Virus record (IMG/VR): IMGVR_UViG_3300043496_000175
Location: 43,207 to 107,206 of that record
Strand: one strand, 5' to 3'
From: a virus
Length of the DNA: 64,000 bases
Shown here: positions 17,050-26,649 of the stretch, one piece after another
How the letters are laid out: the number at the start of each line of letters is the position of its first letter
Position numbering within the stretch: position 1 is the first letter of the stretch
The notes under the pieces: generated by a model
What the model was told of the DNA's origin: nothing
Seen by the model: only the letters and a program-made list of their open reading frames with translations
The model's database searches: none
Program-made: the position numbers and the translations under genes

Positions 17050-17910
17050 GTGGCCTCAGAGCCGCGCAAGCTCAATCACTCCCTTTCCGTACTGGTGTAC
17101 GGAGAGAGCAAGGCGGGCAAAAGTCTGCTCGCCATCAGCGGCATGGCACCGCGCCTGTTGCTGGACTGCGAATCGGCGGCGCAGTTCCTCCCGATCAACG
17201 CCATCGTCTGGGATCCCATCGGCCCGCCACCGGTGCACGATGGCACCTGGGACACCGCTGTCGTTCAGGTGACCAAGTTCGACCAGGCTGCCAAGGCCAT
17301 CGACTGGCTACACCGGCAGCCACATCCCTTCAAGTCCATCTCCGTGGATTCCATCTCCGAGCTGCAGTACAAGTTCGTGGAGGCCAAGGGCGCAAAGATG
17401 GACTGGGATGGCTGGGGAGAGATCCTCCGGCTGCTCCGCAGCTTCTGCAACCGGCTGCGGGACATGACCCAGCACCCCACGTTCCCGGTGAACTCCGTGG
17501 TCGTCACCTCCATGGCCCGCAAGGACGCCAAGGACGGTATCTGGCGGCCATGGCTGCAGGGACAGATGGGCAACGTCCTTCCCTACCTGTTCGACATCAA
17601 CGGCTTCCTGGAGAAGAAGCAGATCGTCCAGGGCAACAACGCAGTACTGGTCAGGCACCTGCACACCGAAGAGACCTATCCCAAGACCTTCGTGGCAGGC
17701 GGCCGGATCTCCGGCCGGATCGCTTCACCGTTCGAGCTGAAAGTCGTGACCGGTGAGTCCATCGCGGAGATCAGCAAGAACAACACCACCGTGCGGCAGA
17801 TGATCCACGCCGCATTCGCTATGAGGCTGGACACCATGTCCAAGCCTGTACCCGTCCCCGTCGCCGTCGGTGCGCCGGAGATTCAACCCGAGAAGGAGAG
17901 CACCAAATGA
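17050..17910 (+). CDS. Sak4-like RecA-fold ATPase (recombination)
   Basis: 286 residues, GTG start after GAAAGGATCGTCCT. Walker A at GESKAGKS (about 17-24), a Walker B-like SISVDSISE near 100, and VVVTSMARKD near 157, the order of the truncated RecA-like Sak4 recombinases of phages. Stop overlaps the next ATG. Neighbouring nuclease and DUF669 protein complete the usual nuclease, annealase and SSB set. Confidence 0.82.
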   Translation: MASEPRKLNHSLSVLVYGESKAGKSLLAISGMAPRLLLDCESAAQFLPINAIVWDPIGPPPVHDGTWDTAVVQVTKFDQAAKAIDWLHRQPHPFKSISVDSISELQYKFVEAKGAKMDWDGWGEILRLLRSFCNRLRDMTQHPTFPVNSVVVTSMARKDAKDGIWRPWLQGQMGNVLPYLFDINGFLEKKQIVQGNNAVLVRHLHTEETYPKTFVAGGRISGRIASPFELKVVTGESIAEISKNNTTVRQMIHAAFAMRLDTMSKPVPVPVAVGAPEIQPEKESTK

Positions 17911-18497
17911 GCTACGACGACGAAGAGGACTTCGACCTCGCTGACGAACTGGCTGGGATGGACGACATCGCCACCGGCAGCAAGCTGCTGCCTGAGGAGG
18001 AGTACGTCTGGTCCGTGGTCGATGCCAAGTACAAGAAGGCGAAGACCGGGACCCAGGGCATCAACGTCACCCTGGAGATCGCGGATGGCCCGTACCGGGG
18101 CTCGCGGGTCTTCGATGACATCTGGTACTCGGAGAAGGCCGTCACCATGTTCTGGGGCCGGATGAAGAAGTTCGGCATCACCAGCGAGTGGGCACGGGAA
18201 ACCGGCAACACCAAGCTCTCTCGCATGGCAGAGCTGATCAAGGGCACCACGATCGTGGCCTCGATCAAGCACGACGACTACAACGGCGATGAGCGGGCGA
18301 AGATCAACCGTTACATCAAGCTGATCGGTGAGAATCAGAACCTGGCCGGTGCTGCTTCCGGAGCGGTCACCGGCGTAGTCGCGCCTCCGGCCGCTGCCAC
18401 CCTCCCGGACCTCCCCGAGGAACCGGCTGAGCAGATTCCGGTCGCGGCCGGTGCGATCTCCACGGACGATCCGTGGGGCGCAGCGGACGATTCCTGA
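17907..18497 (+). CDS. DUF669-type single-stranded DNA-binding protein
   Basis: 196 residues: acidic start, then an OB-fold-like core (YVWSVVDAKYKKAKTGTQGINVTLEI...GSRVFDDIWYS, then IVASIKHDDYNGDERAKINRYI) and an acidic, Pro-rich C-terminal tail ending DDPWGAADDS, like the acidic tips of SSBs. DUF669 proteins accompany Sak4 in phages and bind ssDNA. Coupled to the ATPase by ATGA overlap. Confidence 0.8.
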   Translation: MSYDDEEDFDLADELAGMDDIATGSKLLPEEEYVWSVVDAKYKKAKTGTQGINVTLEIADGPYRGSRVFDDIWYSEKAVTMFWGRMKKFGITSEWARETGNTKLSRMAELIKGTTIVASIKHDDYNGDERAKINRYIKLIGENQNLAGAASGAVTGVVAPPAAATLPDLPEEPAEQIPVAAGAISTDDPWGAADDS

Positions 18498-18506
18498 TCC
18501 ACCTCT

Positions 18507-18540
18507 GATGCCGGGTTCGGGTCTTCCCGGGCCCGGCATC
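18507..18540 (+). terminator. Intergenic GC-rich hairpin (partial terminator?)
   Basis: GATGCCGGG and CCCGGCATC form nine pairs around a 16-base loop that can itself fold (CGGG/CCCG). No U tract follows, and the polymerase gene starts 23 bases later, so it may attenuate, process or stabilise rather than end transcription. Confidence 0.45.
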
Positions 18541-18562
18541 GCTGTACCTACCAAAGGACACC

Positions 18563-20365
18563 ATGAACGCACCCACAGGTAAGGCCCGCGTCCTTACCAA
18601 CCCGAGCAAGGTCGCTGACTTCTGGGACTGGCTCACACACCGCCCCCAAGGTTATGTCGCCTGCGACATCGAGTCGGGTTCCGATCCGGCAGGATCTGAG
18701 CTGGACATCTTCAAGCCTGGGTTCCACGTCCGGATGATGCAGTTCGGTGATGCTGACGGCGGCTGGGCCATCCCGTTCCAGGAGTGGAAGGGCCTGGTCC
18801 GGGGTGCGTTCGACTGGATCTCGGAATCCCGCACTCAGCACGTCTGGCACAACGGCTTCGGGTTCGACGCTCAGGCGCTCCGCCAAGAGGGCATCATCAT
18901 TGATCCCTCGATCATGCAGGACACCCAGATCTGGGCCGGTCTGGGTGGATTCGCCGGTGAGAGCCGTGGCCTGAAGCAGTTGGCGCGCAAGGAACTTGGC
19001 GACTTCGGAGCCAAGACCGCCATCGGTGCGGACAGGCTGCACAACGGCATGAAGCAAGCCGGGTGGACGTGGACCACTGTCCCCATGGGGTGGAAGCCCT
19101 ACCCGCTGTACGGCGTCATGGACACCATGGCCACCGCCCGGCTGTATGAGAAGTGGGAGCCCTGGCGCAAGCAGTTCGCCTACCACCACGACATGGAGAT
19201 CGCCGTTTCGGTGATCACCAACCAGATGGCCCGGACCGGGATGGTGGTGGATGGTGAGTACATCGCCATCAAGGTCGATGAGCTGATGGAGGAGGAAGCC
19301 GAACTCGAAGCACAGTGCAACGCCGCTGGCTGGGGCAATCCCTCCAACCGGGCGGACGCGCTGCGGGTCCTCAAGGCTGCCGGGGTGCTGGACGAGACCA
19401 GACTGACTGATGGCGGCCAGGTCTCGATCGACAAGAAGCAGCTCCGCAACGTGGACCATCCGCTGGCTCGGCTCCGGCTGCAGTACATGAAGGTTCAACG
19501 GATGCGGAAGGACTACCTGGAAAAGCTCCTGCACATGATCGGCGGGGAGATGTCACCGCAGGTGATCCACCCCTCGATCTGGAGCATGGCCGCCAAGACC
19601 GGCCGCATGTCGGTGTCGAACCCGCCACTGCAGCAGCTCCCGGCTGGGGACACCACCGCACGGCGAGCGTTCCTTCCGGACAATCCGGATCATGTTCTCA
19701 TCGGAGCAGATTTCGGACAAATAGAGATGAGGGCGTGGGCCATCCTCAACAATGACCCCATCCTCAAGCAGATGTTCAACCAGGCTGACGAGACCGGGGA
19801 TGACTTCTTCGTCCTGATGGGGCGAGACCTCTACGGGGAACCTGACTTTCAGAAGTCCGACCCACGCCGTTCCCCGATCAAGAACACCTCCTACGCCACC
19901 ATCTTCGCCGGGGGTATCAAGACCATCTCGGAGACCGCGAACCTACCGGAGTCTCAGGTGGAGCCGGTGCTGAACGCCCTCAAGAAGCGGTACCCCAGCT
20001 TCAAGGATCAGGGCGCTTCCATGGTGCACAAGAAGGACGGTGCCTATGAGATCTGGACGCCGAACGGACGTCGGTTCAAAGTGCGTGATCCCAAGGATGC
20101 TCGTGTGCTGCCGAACTGGGCCACGCAGGGTTGGGCCGCAACGATTCTCAAGGAGTCCGCATTGGGTTGCAAGGCAGCAGGACTAGGGGACAACCTCCGT
20201 CTGGCCGTACACGACGAGCTGATCCTGTCTGTGCCACGCAGAGAGGCCAAGGACGCAGCGCACGAGATGGAAGAGATCATGAACGCGCAGATCGATCCCG
20301 AGGAACACGGGGTCAGGATCTACGCCAAGGCCAACATCGGATCTAGCTGGGCGGAGCTGAAGTGA
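18563..20365 (+). CDS. polA: Phage DNA polymerase I (family A)
   Basis: 600 residues. N-terminal 3'-5' exonuclease-like domain begins with ACDIESG near 33 (DxE) and has WHNGFGFDAQ near 95. Polymerase motif A, LIGADFGQIEMR (about 376), motif B with RSPIKNTSYATIFAGG (about 434) and motif C, VHDEL (about 548), are intact, so it should be an active replicase. Length is typical of actinophage Pol I. ATGA overlap with the dNMP kinase. Confidence 0.96.
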   Translation: MNAPTGKARVLTNPSKVADFWDWLTHRPQGYVACDIESGSDPAGSELDIFKPGFHVRMMQFGDADGGWAIPFQEWKGLVRGAFDWISESRTQHVWHNGFGFDAQALRQEGIIIDPSIMQDTQIWAGLGGFAGESRGLKQLARKELGDFGAKTAIGADRLHNGMKQAGWTWTTVPMGWKPYPLYGVMDTMATARLYEKWEPWRKQFAYHHDMEIAVSVITNQMARTGMVVDGEYIAIKVDELMEEEAELEAQCNAAGWGNPSNRADALRVLKAAGVLDETRLTDGGQVSIDKKQLRNVDHPLARLRLQYMKVQRMRKDYLEKLLHMIGGEMSPQVIHPSIWSMAAKTGRMSVSNPPLQQLPAGDTTARRAFLPDNPDHVLIGADFGQIEMRAWAILNNDPILKQMFNQADETGDDFFVLMGRDLYGEPDFQKSDPRRSPIKNTSYATIFAGGIKTISETANLPESQVEPVLNALKKRYPSFKDQGASMVHKKDGAYEIWTPNGRRFKVRDPKDARVLPNWATQGWAATILKESALGCKAAGLGDNLRLAVHDELILSVPRREAKDAAHEMEEIMNAQIDPEEHGVRIYAKANIGSSWAELK

Positions 20366-20817
20366 GCAAGTTGATAGCTGTTACCGGGTACAAGAACTCG
20401 GGCAAGAACGCGGTGTGTGATGTCCTCCGGGACACCTACGGGTTCGAGGTCACTGGCATGGCTGATGCACTCAAGGAGCGATTTCCAGAGATCCGGCGGC
20501 TCCTGCAGAAGGCTGGCACCGAGGGCGGGCGTGACATCTTCGGTCAGGAGATCTGGCCCAAGACCTGGTACAAAAGCGCAAAGGTCTTGCTGGAGCAGGG
20601 CTATGACGTCTGCGTCTCCGACCTCCGGTTCCTGAACGAGGCTGCGTTTGTGCGAGAACTCGGTGGAGAGGTGTGGCGGGTGTACCGGCCAGGCACCGAC
20701 GTCGGAGACAAGCACAAGAGCGAGACCGAGTTGGATTCCATCACGCCAGACCGGGTGATCCAGAACAACGGAAGTCTGGCTGATCTGCACGGACTGGTTG
20801 TAGGGGCGATGCTATGA
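20362..20817 (+). CDS. Deoxynucleoside monophosphate kinase
   Basis: 151 residues. P-loop VTGYKNSGKNAV at the N-terminus and KAGTEGGRDIFGQEIW, the hallmark of T4 gp1-type dNMP kinases, followed by VCVSDLRFLNEA (Walker B region). Would convert dNMPs to dNDPs to feed the polymerase encoded upstream. Both ends overlap neighbours by four bases. Confidence 0.88.
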   Translation: MSKLIAVTGYKNSGKNAVCDVLRDTYGFEVTGMADALKERFPEIRRLLQKAGTEGGRDIFGQEIWPKTWYKSAKVLLEQGYDVCVSDLRFLNEAAFVRELGGEVWRVYRPGTDVGDKHKSETELDSITPDRVIQNNGSLADLHGLVVGAML

Positions 20818-21293
20818 AGGTTCTCGCGGTAGACCCTGGAGGCACCAGCAAGACTACCCGTGGCACCCGGCCGCAGGGCGTGAACGGAGCCACCGGAGCG
20901 GTGCTGTTCGAGCCGATCTCCAAGCTGGAGATCCGTGTGCTGGAGTGGCGAGAGACCGTGGAACGCATGGAGTTCCTGGACTGGGCAGCAGCCTTGAGAC
21001 TCTACGGAGGCGTAGAGTACTGTATCTGCGAAGCGTATAAACCGGCCTCGTTCGTCAAGACCTGGGAGCCGGATGTCATCTACATTATCGGCAGCCTGGA
21101 ACTGATCTTCCGGCCGGAGCGGTTCTTCAACCACACCTTCGCCGGGGCCGCCAAGGCGTGGGGGACACCGGATAAGCTCCGTCCCTACCGTCTCGGGGAC
21201 AACCCGGTCGGCAAGGGTGGCGGCGGGCACGCGCTCATGGCTCTGAGCCACGCACTGCACTGGACAGCCAACCACTGGAACGGGAAGTCATGA
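20814..21293 (+). CDS. RuvC-like Holliday junction resolvase
   Basis: 159 residues. RNase H-fold pattern: VLAVDPGGTSK at the start (first catalytic Asp and DPG), CICEAYKP near 68 (Glu) and HALMALSHALHW near the end. Resolves branched DNA before packaging. The segment after DPGG contains an unusual TTRGTRPQGVNGATG insertion before the second strand. Coupled to both neighbours. Confidence 0.85.
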   Translation: MKVLAVDPGGTSKTTRGTRPQGVNGATGAVLFEPISKLEIRVLEWRETVERMEFLDWAAALRLYGGVEYCICEAYKPASFVKTWEPDVIYIIGSLELIFRPERFFNHTFAGAAKAWGTPDKLRPYRLGDNPVGKGGGGHALMALSHALHWTANHWNGKS

Positions 21294-23356
21294 CACAGTT
21301 GGAACTCTTGTTTCTCCCGGAGAGCGTGGGAGACCGACGCAACGCCGGACGCTTGGCTGTTTGCCACCCTCCCACTTTCCTGGACCGCATCAAGGCGATC
21401 CCAGGGTTCCGGTGGAGCACGCTGGGCAAGGTCAGCACCCTTCCGCGTGGCTGGCCGTCCGTGCTGGCGCTGGGGACCGTTTCACAGACCACCGGCGTCC
21501 CATTGGCTCCTGATGCAGAGGTCAAGGCCTGGTACAAGAAATCCGCTGAAGAGTGGAAGACGCTGCGGAAACTATCCGCAACGCTGGGGGTCGGGGAGAA
21601 GGCTGAGGGCCTGAGCTACTACCCGCACCAGGTGGCCGGTTCACAGTGGTTGTTGGCTGACACCGAGATGCGCGGCCGGATCCTGCTGGACGAAACTGGG
21701 ATCGGCAAAACGGGTACGTTCATCGCCGCCGTGCAGCAAGGACAGCTCCACAAGGAGGGTCCGATCTTGGTGGTCTGCCCGGAGTCGGTGATCACGACCG
21801 GTTGGTTACGGACACTGCAGACTTTCGGACCGGAGCTGCGTTTCATCAAGATCACCGGCAACGCTACTCAGAGGAGCAAGAAGCTCGCTCAGGTGCGCGC
21901 AGGTGAGTTCGACGTCGCCATCCTGGGGTACTCGAACCTACGCACGTCCAGTCGCTTCGAGGCAGCTCCCGGCAAGTCGCTCCGGCGTTGCATCGCCTGC
22001 GGTGGGCCACGACTTACGTCCGGCTTGACTGATGAGAACGGCAAGCCGATCCCAGACATCGAGCCGGGCCATGAGCTGCACCTCAGCGAGGAGGGCTCCC
22101 AGGTGGTCTGCGACGACACGCTTTGTGACTACGTGGGAACCCTGTTCACAGGAGAAGATGCAGACAAGAAAGCTCTCGCGGAAGGTGAGGCGCACACCAA
22201 GGAGACCAAGGGCCGCACCATCCGGGAGGTCACCGAAGCGCAGTGCCAGGTCCATATGAAGGATCTGAACACCATCGGCTGGTCGGTGATCATCGCGGAC
22301 GAGGCGCACCGCGCGCTCAACCACGAGTCCCAGACCGCTCAGGCTCTCAACGGTGTCGGCAAGTACGCCCCTGGCGAGCCCCGCCGGTGGGCGGCCACCG
22401 GCACCCCGATCTCCAAACAGATCGACCAGGCGTGGGTGCTACTGCACTTCGCAGACCCCGTCTCCTGGCCGAACGGATCCCGCAGCAAGTGGGTGGACTG
22501 GTACTGCAACGCTGGCTACAACTGGGCCGGGTTCTGGGAAGTCTTCGGCTGGAAGGAGGAGCGGAAAGACGAGTTCCAGGCCACCTACACCGGCATCACG
22601 CGGCGGGTGCTCAAGGAGCAGGTGCTCAAGGATCTGCCGCCCAAGCTGCGTGGTGGGTCTCTGGAAGAGCACCTGACCATGGGTGGTGAGCAGTTGCGGG
22701 TTTACAACGAGATGCGCGATGAAATGCTCGCTTTGGTGGACGAGGGTGCCATCACCGCCAAGGATGTCCTGGTGCAGGCCGGTCGGCTGTCCCTGCTGGC
22801 ATCCGGTACCGGCTACCCCATCTCCGACACCGAAATCGGGATAAAGCCACCCAGCGTCAAGCTGGAGCGGCTGATCGAGATGTGGAAGGACGGGGAGTGG
22901 AAGGGTGAGCAGGTCGCCTTCCTGTTCACCTCCCGTAAGGCGCTGCGGATGGTGGAGGAGCGGATCTATGCAGAAGGCCTGGCCACTCCGATGGACCTGG
23001 CGCTCATCTGTGGCGGGATCCCACAGAAGACCCGAGACCTGGACATCGAGGACTTCCAGTCCGGCAAGCGGAAGACCGTGCTGCTGACCTACGCGGCAGG
23101 CGGAACCGGCATCACCTTGACGGCAGCTTCTACCGTGATCGTGTTCGAGCGGAACTGGTCATCGATTCTCAACGTCCAGGGTGAAGATCGGTTCCACCGC
23201 ATCGGTTCCGAGCGGCACGCTGCCATCACCTACCGAGACCTGGTGGTGGCCAACAGCAATGAGATCGCTCAACTGGCGCGGCTTGATGAGAAGGCTGAGG
23301 CGCTGGAATCAATCGTCCATGACCGGGACAAGCTCCGGGCCCTATTCGGTGGGTAG
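21290..23356 (+). CDS. SNF2-type superfamily II helicase/translocase
   Basis: 688 residues. YPHQVAGSQWLL, then LLDETGIGKTGTF (Walker A), LVVCPESV (Ia), IIADEAHR (DEAH box II), TGTPIS (III) and C-terminal YAAGGTGITLTAAS plus GEDRFHRIGSE (V, VI) are all present. Between motifs Ia and II is an insert with two Cys pairs (CIACGG and CDDTLC, about 226-285) that may bind zinc. Likely remodels forks or recombination intermediates. ATGA overlap with the resolvase. Confidence 0.9.
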   Translation: MTQLELLFLPESVGDRRNAGRLAVCHPPTFLDRIKAIPGFRWSTLGKVSTLPRGWPSVLALGTVSQTTGVPLAPDAEVKAWYKKSAEEWKTLRKLSATLGVGEKAEGLSYYPHQVAGSQWLLADTEMRGRILLDETGIGKTGTFIAAVQQGQLHKEGPILVVCPESVITTGWLRTLQTFGPELRFIKITGNATQRSKKLAQVRAGEFDVAILGYSNLRTSSRFEAAPGKSLRRCIACGGPRLTSGLTDENGKPIPDIEPGHELHLSEEGSQVVCDDTLCDYVGTLFTGEDADKKALAEGEAHTKETKGRTIREVTEAQCQVHMKDLNTIGWSVIIADEAHRALNHESQTAQALNGVGKYAPGEPRRWAATGTPISKQIDQAWVLLHFADPVSWPNGSRSKWVDWYCNAGYNWAGFWEVFGWKEERKDEFQATYTGITRRVLKEQVLKDLPPKLRGGSLEEHLTMGGEQLRVYNEMRDEMLALVDEGAITAKDVLVQAGRLSLLASGTGYPISDTEIGIKPPSVKLERLIEMWKDGEWKGEQVAFLFTSRKALRMVEERIYAEGLATPMDLALICGGIPQKTRDLDIEDFQSGKRKTVLLTYAAGGTGITLTAASTVIVFERNWSSILNVQGEDRFHRIGSERHAAITYRDLVVANSNEIAQLARLDEKAEALESIVHDRDKLRALFGG

Positions 23357-23366
23357 TATCTTTCCC

Positions 23367-23696
23367 ATGCCTCAACGACGCCGCGTCCTGGCCGAGCCCG
23401 ACGCCCAGGTGGCTATTCAGCTCAAGTCCAACCCTGGGCAGTGGTACGCCATCTCATCCAGGCAGAAGGATCAGAAACATACCCTCAGTCAGGTGGCGTA
23501 CCGGATCCGGAAAGGACAACAGTCAGCGTTCCGTTGCAACGCAGGGGTTTTCGAGACCACTGTGGTGACAGACGAAACGCGGACTGATCCGGTAGAGCTG
23601 TTGGCTAGGTACGTACCCGCCGAACGAGATTCAGAACCGGCTTCACCTGAGTCTTCGGTGGCTGCGTCAGTTGCGCCCGCATCGACGGGTGCCTGA
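23367..23696 (+). CDS. Small basic protein, probably leaderless
   Basis: 109 residues (MPQRRRVLAEPDAQ...). TAGTAT, made from the upstream stop codon (23354-23359), ends seven bases before the ATG, and no Shine-Dalgarno is present, so its own leaderless promoter is likely. Sequence has a compact basic core (VAYRIRKGQQSAFRCNAG) and a Ser/Ala/Pro tail. Its last 92 bases overlap the convergent gene at 23605. Confidence 0.6.
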   Translation: MPQRRRVLAEPDAQVAIQLKSNPGQWYAISSRQKDQKHTLSQVAYRIRKGQQSAFRCNAGVFETTVVTDETRTDPVELLARYVPAERDSEPASPESSVAASVAPASTGA

Positions 23697-23955
23697 GCAC
23701 TGAGCCGGTCAGTTCCGGGTTGGCCACCATGTCCCGGGCCAGGTTCTTCGGGACATGGTGGACGGCCAAGTGGCGGTCCAGGGTGGATTTCACGGTTGAG
23801 TCCAGGTACTCCCGGGACATCGCTGACACCGGCTGAAGTTTGGTTCGTTCCTCCACCCGTTCCATTTGCCGGGAAGCCGCTTCGCTGGCCTCCTGCAACG
23901 TCATGCCGTACTCGTCCTGCAGTTGGTTGGCGACGTACGCCTCAAGTTCGCTCAT
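23605..23955 (-). CDS. Small helical protein, leaderless start
   Basis: 116 residues, helical (LEAYVANQLQDEYGMTLQEASEAASRQME) with a basic C-terminus. TATACT (complement at 23962-23967) ends six bases before the ATG, again with no ribosome site of the usual kind. Function unknown. Tail-to-tail overlap with the rightward gene over 23605-23696. Confidence 0.6.
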   Translation of the reverse strand: MSELEAYVANQLQDEYGMTLQEASEAASRQMERVEERTKLQPVSAMSREYLDSTVKSTLDRHLAVHHVPKNLARDMVANPELTGSVLRHPSMRAQLTQPPKTQVKPVLNLVRRVRT

Positions 23956-23976
23956 GAGGAAAGTATAGTCGTCTGG

Positions 23977-26649
23977 TCAACTACGAGGGCGGGTAATACT
24001 GATCGTGGTGCCTCGTTCTGGGCCAGTAGTAAGACGAACTGGAATCCTATGGATGATCTCTTGGTTTCCGGCCGGAACAACATCCAGGACAGCCGTCCCC
24101 TCACCAGAGGCAGAGACCGAGCGGGTCACCACCAAGTGAGGGGCTACCGTCCCTACCAAGGTGCCGGAACCGGATGCCGTGATGCTGAGACGGTTACCCG
24201 GAGCCACCGTCACTGTGGCGGTACCAGACCCTGATGCAGCTAGAGCATCAGCGTGGGCATGCTTGAACAGCAGCGTGATACCACCGGTACCAGTACCTGA
24301 CGCCGTTGCGGAGATGCTGTGCCCTGGCCTGATATTGGTGATGGATGCTGTACCGGAACCAGACGCGGTGGCGGTGGCAAGCTGTACCTGTCCAGCCGTC
24401 ACAACGGTGGTGCCATCACCGGACGCGGCTACGGTGAGGGCGGTAGCACTTCTAGTTGCGGTAACCGAGGCCGTTCCGGTGCCGGAAGCAGTAACGGTCA
24501 CCATCTGAGAAGGCACCGACGTCACCACGCTGGTACCGGAACCGGATGCGGAGATGTTCAATCGCTGGCCAGGCACCACTGTTGCTACCGATGTACCGGA
24601 GCCGGATGCAGCAACCGAGACCGGCATGGTCCAGGTCATGGTCATGGAAACCCGTTCGATCCAGGTAGTGGTTCCTGAGTCGTAGGCCATGCCGTTGTAG
24701 TCGATCGTCAGCGTGCCACCGGCATCGGTGACGTCATACCAGCCGTACTGCCGGGCGGATCCAGAGCTGGTGGGCCACTTCCCGTCTGAGACAGTTTGCC
24801 CGTAGGTGTTGGCCGTGGTGCTCATCGGCGCATTGCCGGTGGTGGGGAACCCGCCCCAAGAGTTGTTGGCCCCACTGTCCGCGAACAGGGTGTGGATGTC
24901 GCCGCCAGCTCGCACGATGTGATCAGACACCCACGGTTTACCGGCAATGTAGGTACCGAGTTCAGTTCGCTCCGTGGAGTACGCCGTCCAGGTGCTGTTC
25001 GTTCCGCCAGTGGCTGCCGCACCGAGCCAGCCGCCGTCTCCCAGCCACACCACGGCCTGCTGCGCTGCTTCAGCGGCATCGATCTCCGCTTTGAACCAGG
25101 CCTTCTGAGCTGTCCCTAGTTTGCTCTTAGAGGAGTTGTCCGTAGCTCCCCGGGCTGATGCCATGGTCAGCTCATCAGTCTGGATGAACCGAACCCGTCC
25201 CACTACCCAGGAACGGGCCTGGGTGTCCGCCAACGGCAGCGTCGGATTCGGGAATTGGGCACGGTACGCGGCCTGCACATTGCCGCCGGTAAACCCTACC
25301 CAAGTGCCGTCAGAGTTCGAGCCCGCCCCGTCACAATCGGAGTAGGTGTGGTGAATCGGGATCTCCCGGTACAGCCGCATGGGTAGCGGTCCGGTGATGG
25401 TGAGTTCCCGGTCAGCTACCAACGTGGCCGTGTTCGCCGGGGCGATAGGAGTGCCGCCAGAACCGATGTACGGATACCCCATATCACCGAGATGGGAACC
25501 GAACAGTGCCGTGAGACTACCAACGCCGGTCTTGGTGCGGATGTGCTCATAGACGTTGGAGCCGATCCAGTCATGACAGGAACCCACCCAGAACGAGAAC
25601 GATGCCAAAGATCCCACTGTCGGCAGAGTCCGAGCCATCCCTTGCTTTCCCAGGTCCAGGTGTCCATCATGCTCGATCGCCCAGTAGTACTGGGTGTTCG
25701 CGGTGAGACCGGTTGCGGCGTGGTGGGTGTATCCGTAGACGTCGGGGGTTTGCGCGCTGGTGTACGAGGCACTGGACAGGTCCGAGTTAACCGACACAGC
25801 CATCCGCGCGGTGGTACCGGTGGTTTTCGCTACCGTCGCGAAGCCGGACGAGGTTGGTGCACCCGCCATGCACAGGATCAGTCCCTGCGTGACTGTGGGG
25901 ATAGCTGTACCGGAACCTGATGCGGCAACGGTGAACGCGGTGGCGGACCGGACCGCTGTGACAACAGATGTGCCTTCACCGGAAGCGGTAACGGTGGCCG
26001 GGATCGCGGAAGAAGCCTCTTGCAACGCAAGAATCGCTGACCCAGCAACGGATGTCACCGCCGCACCGGTCGCGGTGCGGGAGTAGGTTCCAGCGGCCTG
26101 CGAACCAGCGTCCTCTGTAGCCACACACGCCGACACAGCCAGGGTGGCGGTGCCACGGCTGGTACCGGAGATGGTGAAGGTGGACCCGTTGCGGTCCGCC
26201 CAGGCAGCCAGGAGCTGCCTCGTGCCAGCCGTGGTGATACTGCTGGTGGTGCGGGTACCGGAGGAGGCTACCTGCGCGAGGTATGCCGCTTCACCGCTGA
26301 CAATCGGGGTGGTGGTGTCCACTCCGGACCAGGCCTGCACCACGATCGCAGCATGTGCACCGGAGGGAGCGGTGTAGTTCCACGTCCAAGAGGAGCCCTC
26401 GGAAGCCGCGACCTTGACGTACACGTCGAGCCTGATTGACGTGGACGCACCGAGGTCGTTCCCACCGACCACCAGTGTCCAGCCTGACGGTGGGGTGACG
26501 GTGACATCGAAGTTGGCTCCCAGTGCTTGGGTTGCCAGGTAAGCCAGTAGCACATGCCCGTCCGCTGTGCCGGTGGGCTTGTTGCAGGCGAGTGAGGTGG
26601 CCGGGTTCTGAACCGTATTGCTGGCTGATGCGACGAAGGCAATACTCAC
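23977..26649 (-). CDS. Fibre-like protein with PhoD-type phosphodiesterase domain
   Basis: 890 residues. N-terminal beta domain (about 1-210), two ASGxGT repeats, then a PhoD-like metallophosphoesterase: FWVGSCHDW near 353, LFGSHLGDMGYPY near 383, HHTYSDCDGAGSN near 430 and RAGGDIHTLFAD near 595. PhoD enzymes cleave phosphodiesters including teichoic acids. After it come about eight more 22-26 residue repeats, each built on ASGSGT and ending in a V(V/A)PG-like turn, forming a long beta stalk. GTG start overlaps the upstream stop. Enzyme activity on the host envelope is inferred. Confidence 0.8.
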   Translation of the reverse strand: MSIAFVASASNTVQNPATSLACNKPTGTADGHVLLAYLATQALGANFDVTVTPPSGWTLVVGGNDLGASTSIRLDVYVKVAASEGSSWTWNYTAPSGAHAAIVVQAWSGVDTTTPIVSGEAAYLAQVASSGTRTTSSITTAGTRQLLAAWADRNGSTFTISGTSRGTATLAVSACVATEDAGSQAAGTYSRTATGAAVTSVAGSAILALQEASSAIPATVTASGEGTSVVTAVRSATAFTVAASGSGTAIPTVTQGLILCMAGAPTSSGFATVAKTTGTTARMAVSVNSDLSSASYTSAQTPDVYGYTHHAATGLTANTQYYWAIEHDGHLDLGKQGMARTLPTVGSLASFSFWVGSCHDWIGSNVYEHIRTKTGVGSLTALFGSHLGDMGYPYIGSGGTPIAPANTATLVADRELTITGPLPMRLYREIPIHHTYSDCDGAGSNSDGTWVGFTGGNVQAAYRAQFPNPTLPLADTQARSWVVGRVRFIQTDELTMASARGATDNSSKSKLGTAQKAWFKAEIDAAEAAQQAVVWLGDGGWLGAAATGGTNSTWTAYSTERTELGTYIAGKPWVSDHIVRAGGDIHTLFADSGANNSWGGFPTTGNAPMSTTANTYGQTVSDGKWPTSSGSARQYGWYDVTDAGGTLTIDYNGMAYDSGTTTWIERVSMTMTWTMPVSVAASGSGTSVATVVPGQRLNISASGSGTSVVTSVPSQMVTVTASGTGTASVTATRSATALTVAASGDGTTVVTAGQVQLATATASGSGTASITNIRPGHSISATASGTGTGGITLLFKHAHADALAASGSGTATVTVAPGNRLSITASGSGTLVGTVAPHLVVTRSVSASGEGTAVLDVVPAGNQEIIHRIPVRLTTGPERGTTISITRPRS

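Noticed and set aside
23605-23696. Dismissing one of the two convergent genes that overlap by 92 bases
   Set aside because: Both have similar promoter-like boxes before their ATG and plausible proteins, so both are kept.
24140-24640. Tandem DNA repeats as an origin or iterons
   Set aside because: The repeats are codons for the ASGSGT protein repeat and keep the reading frame, so they are explained by the fibre gene.
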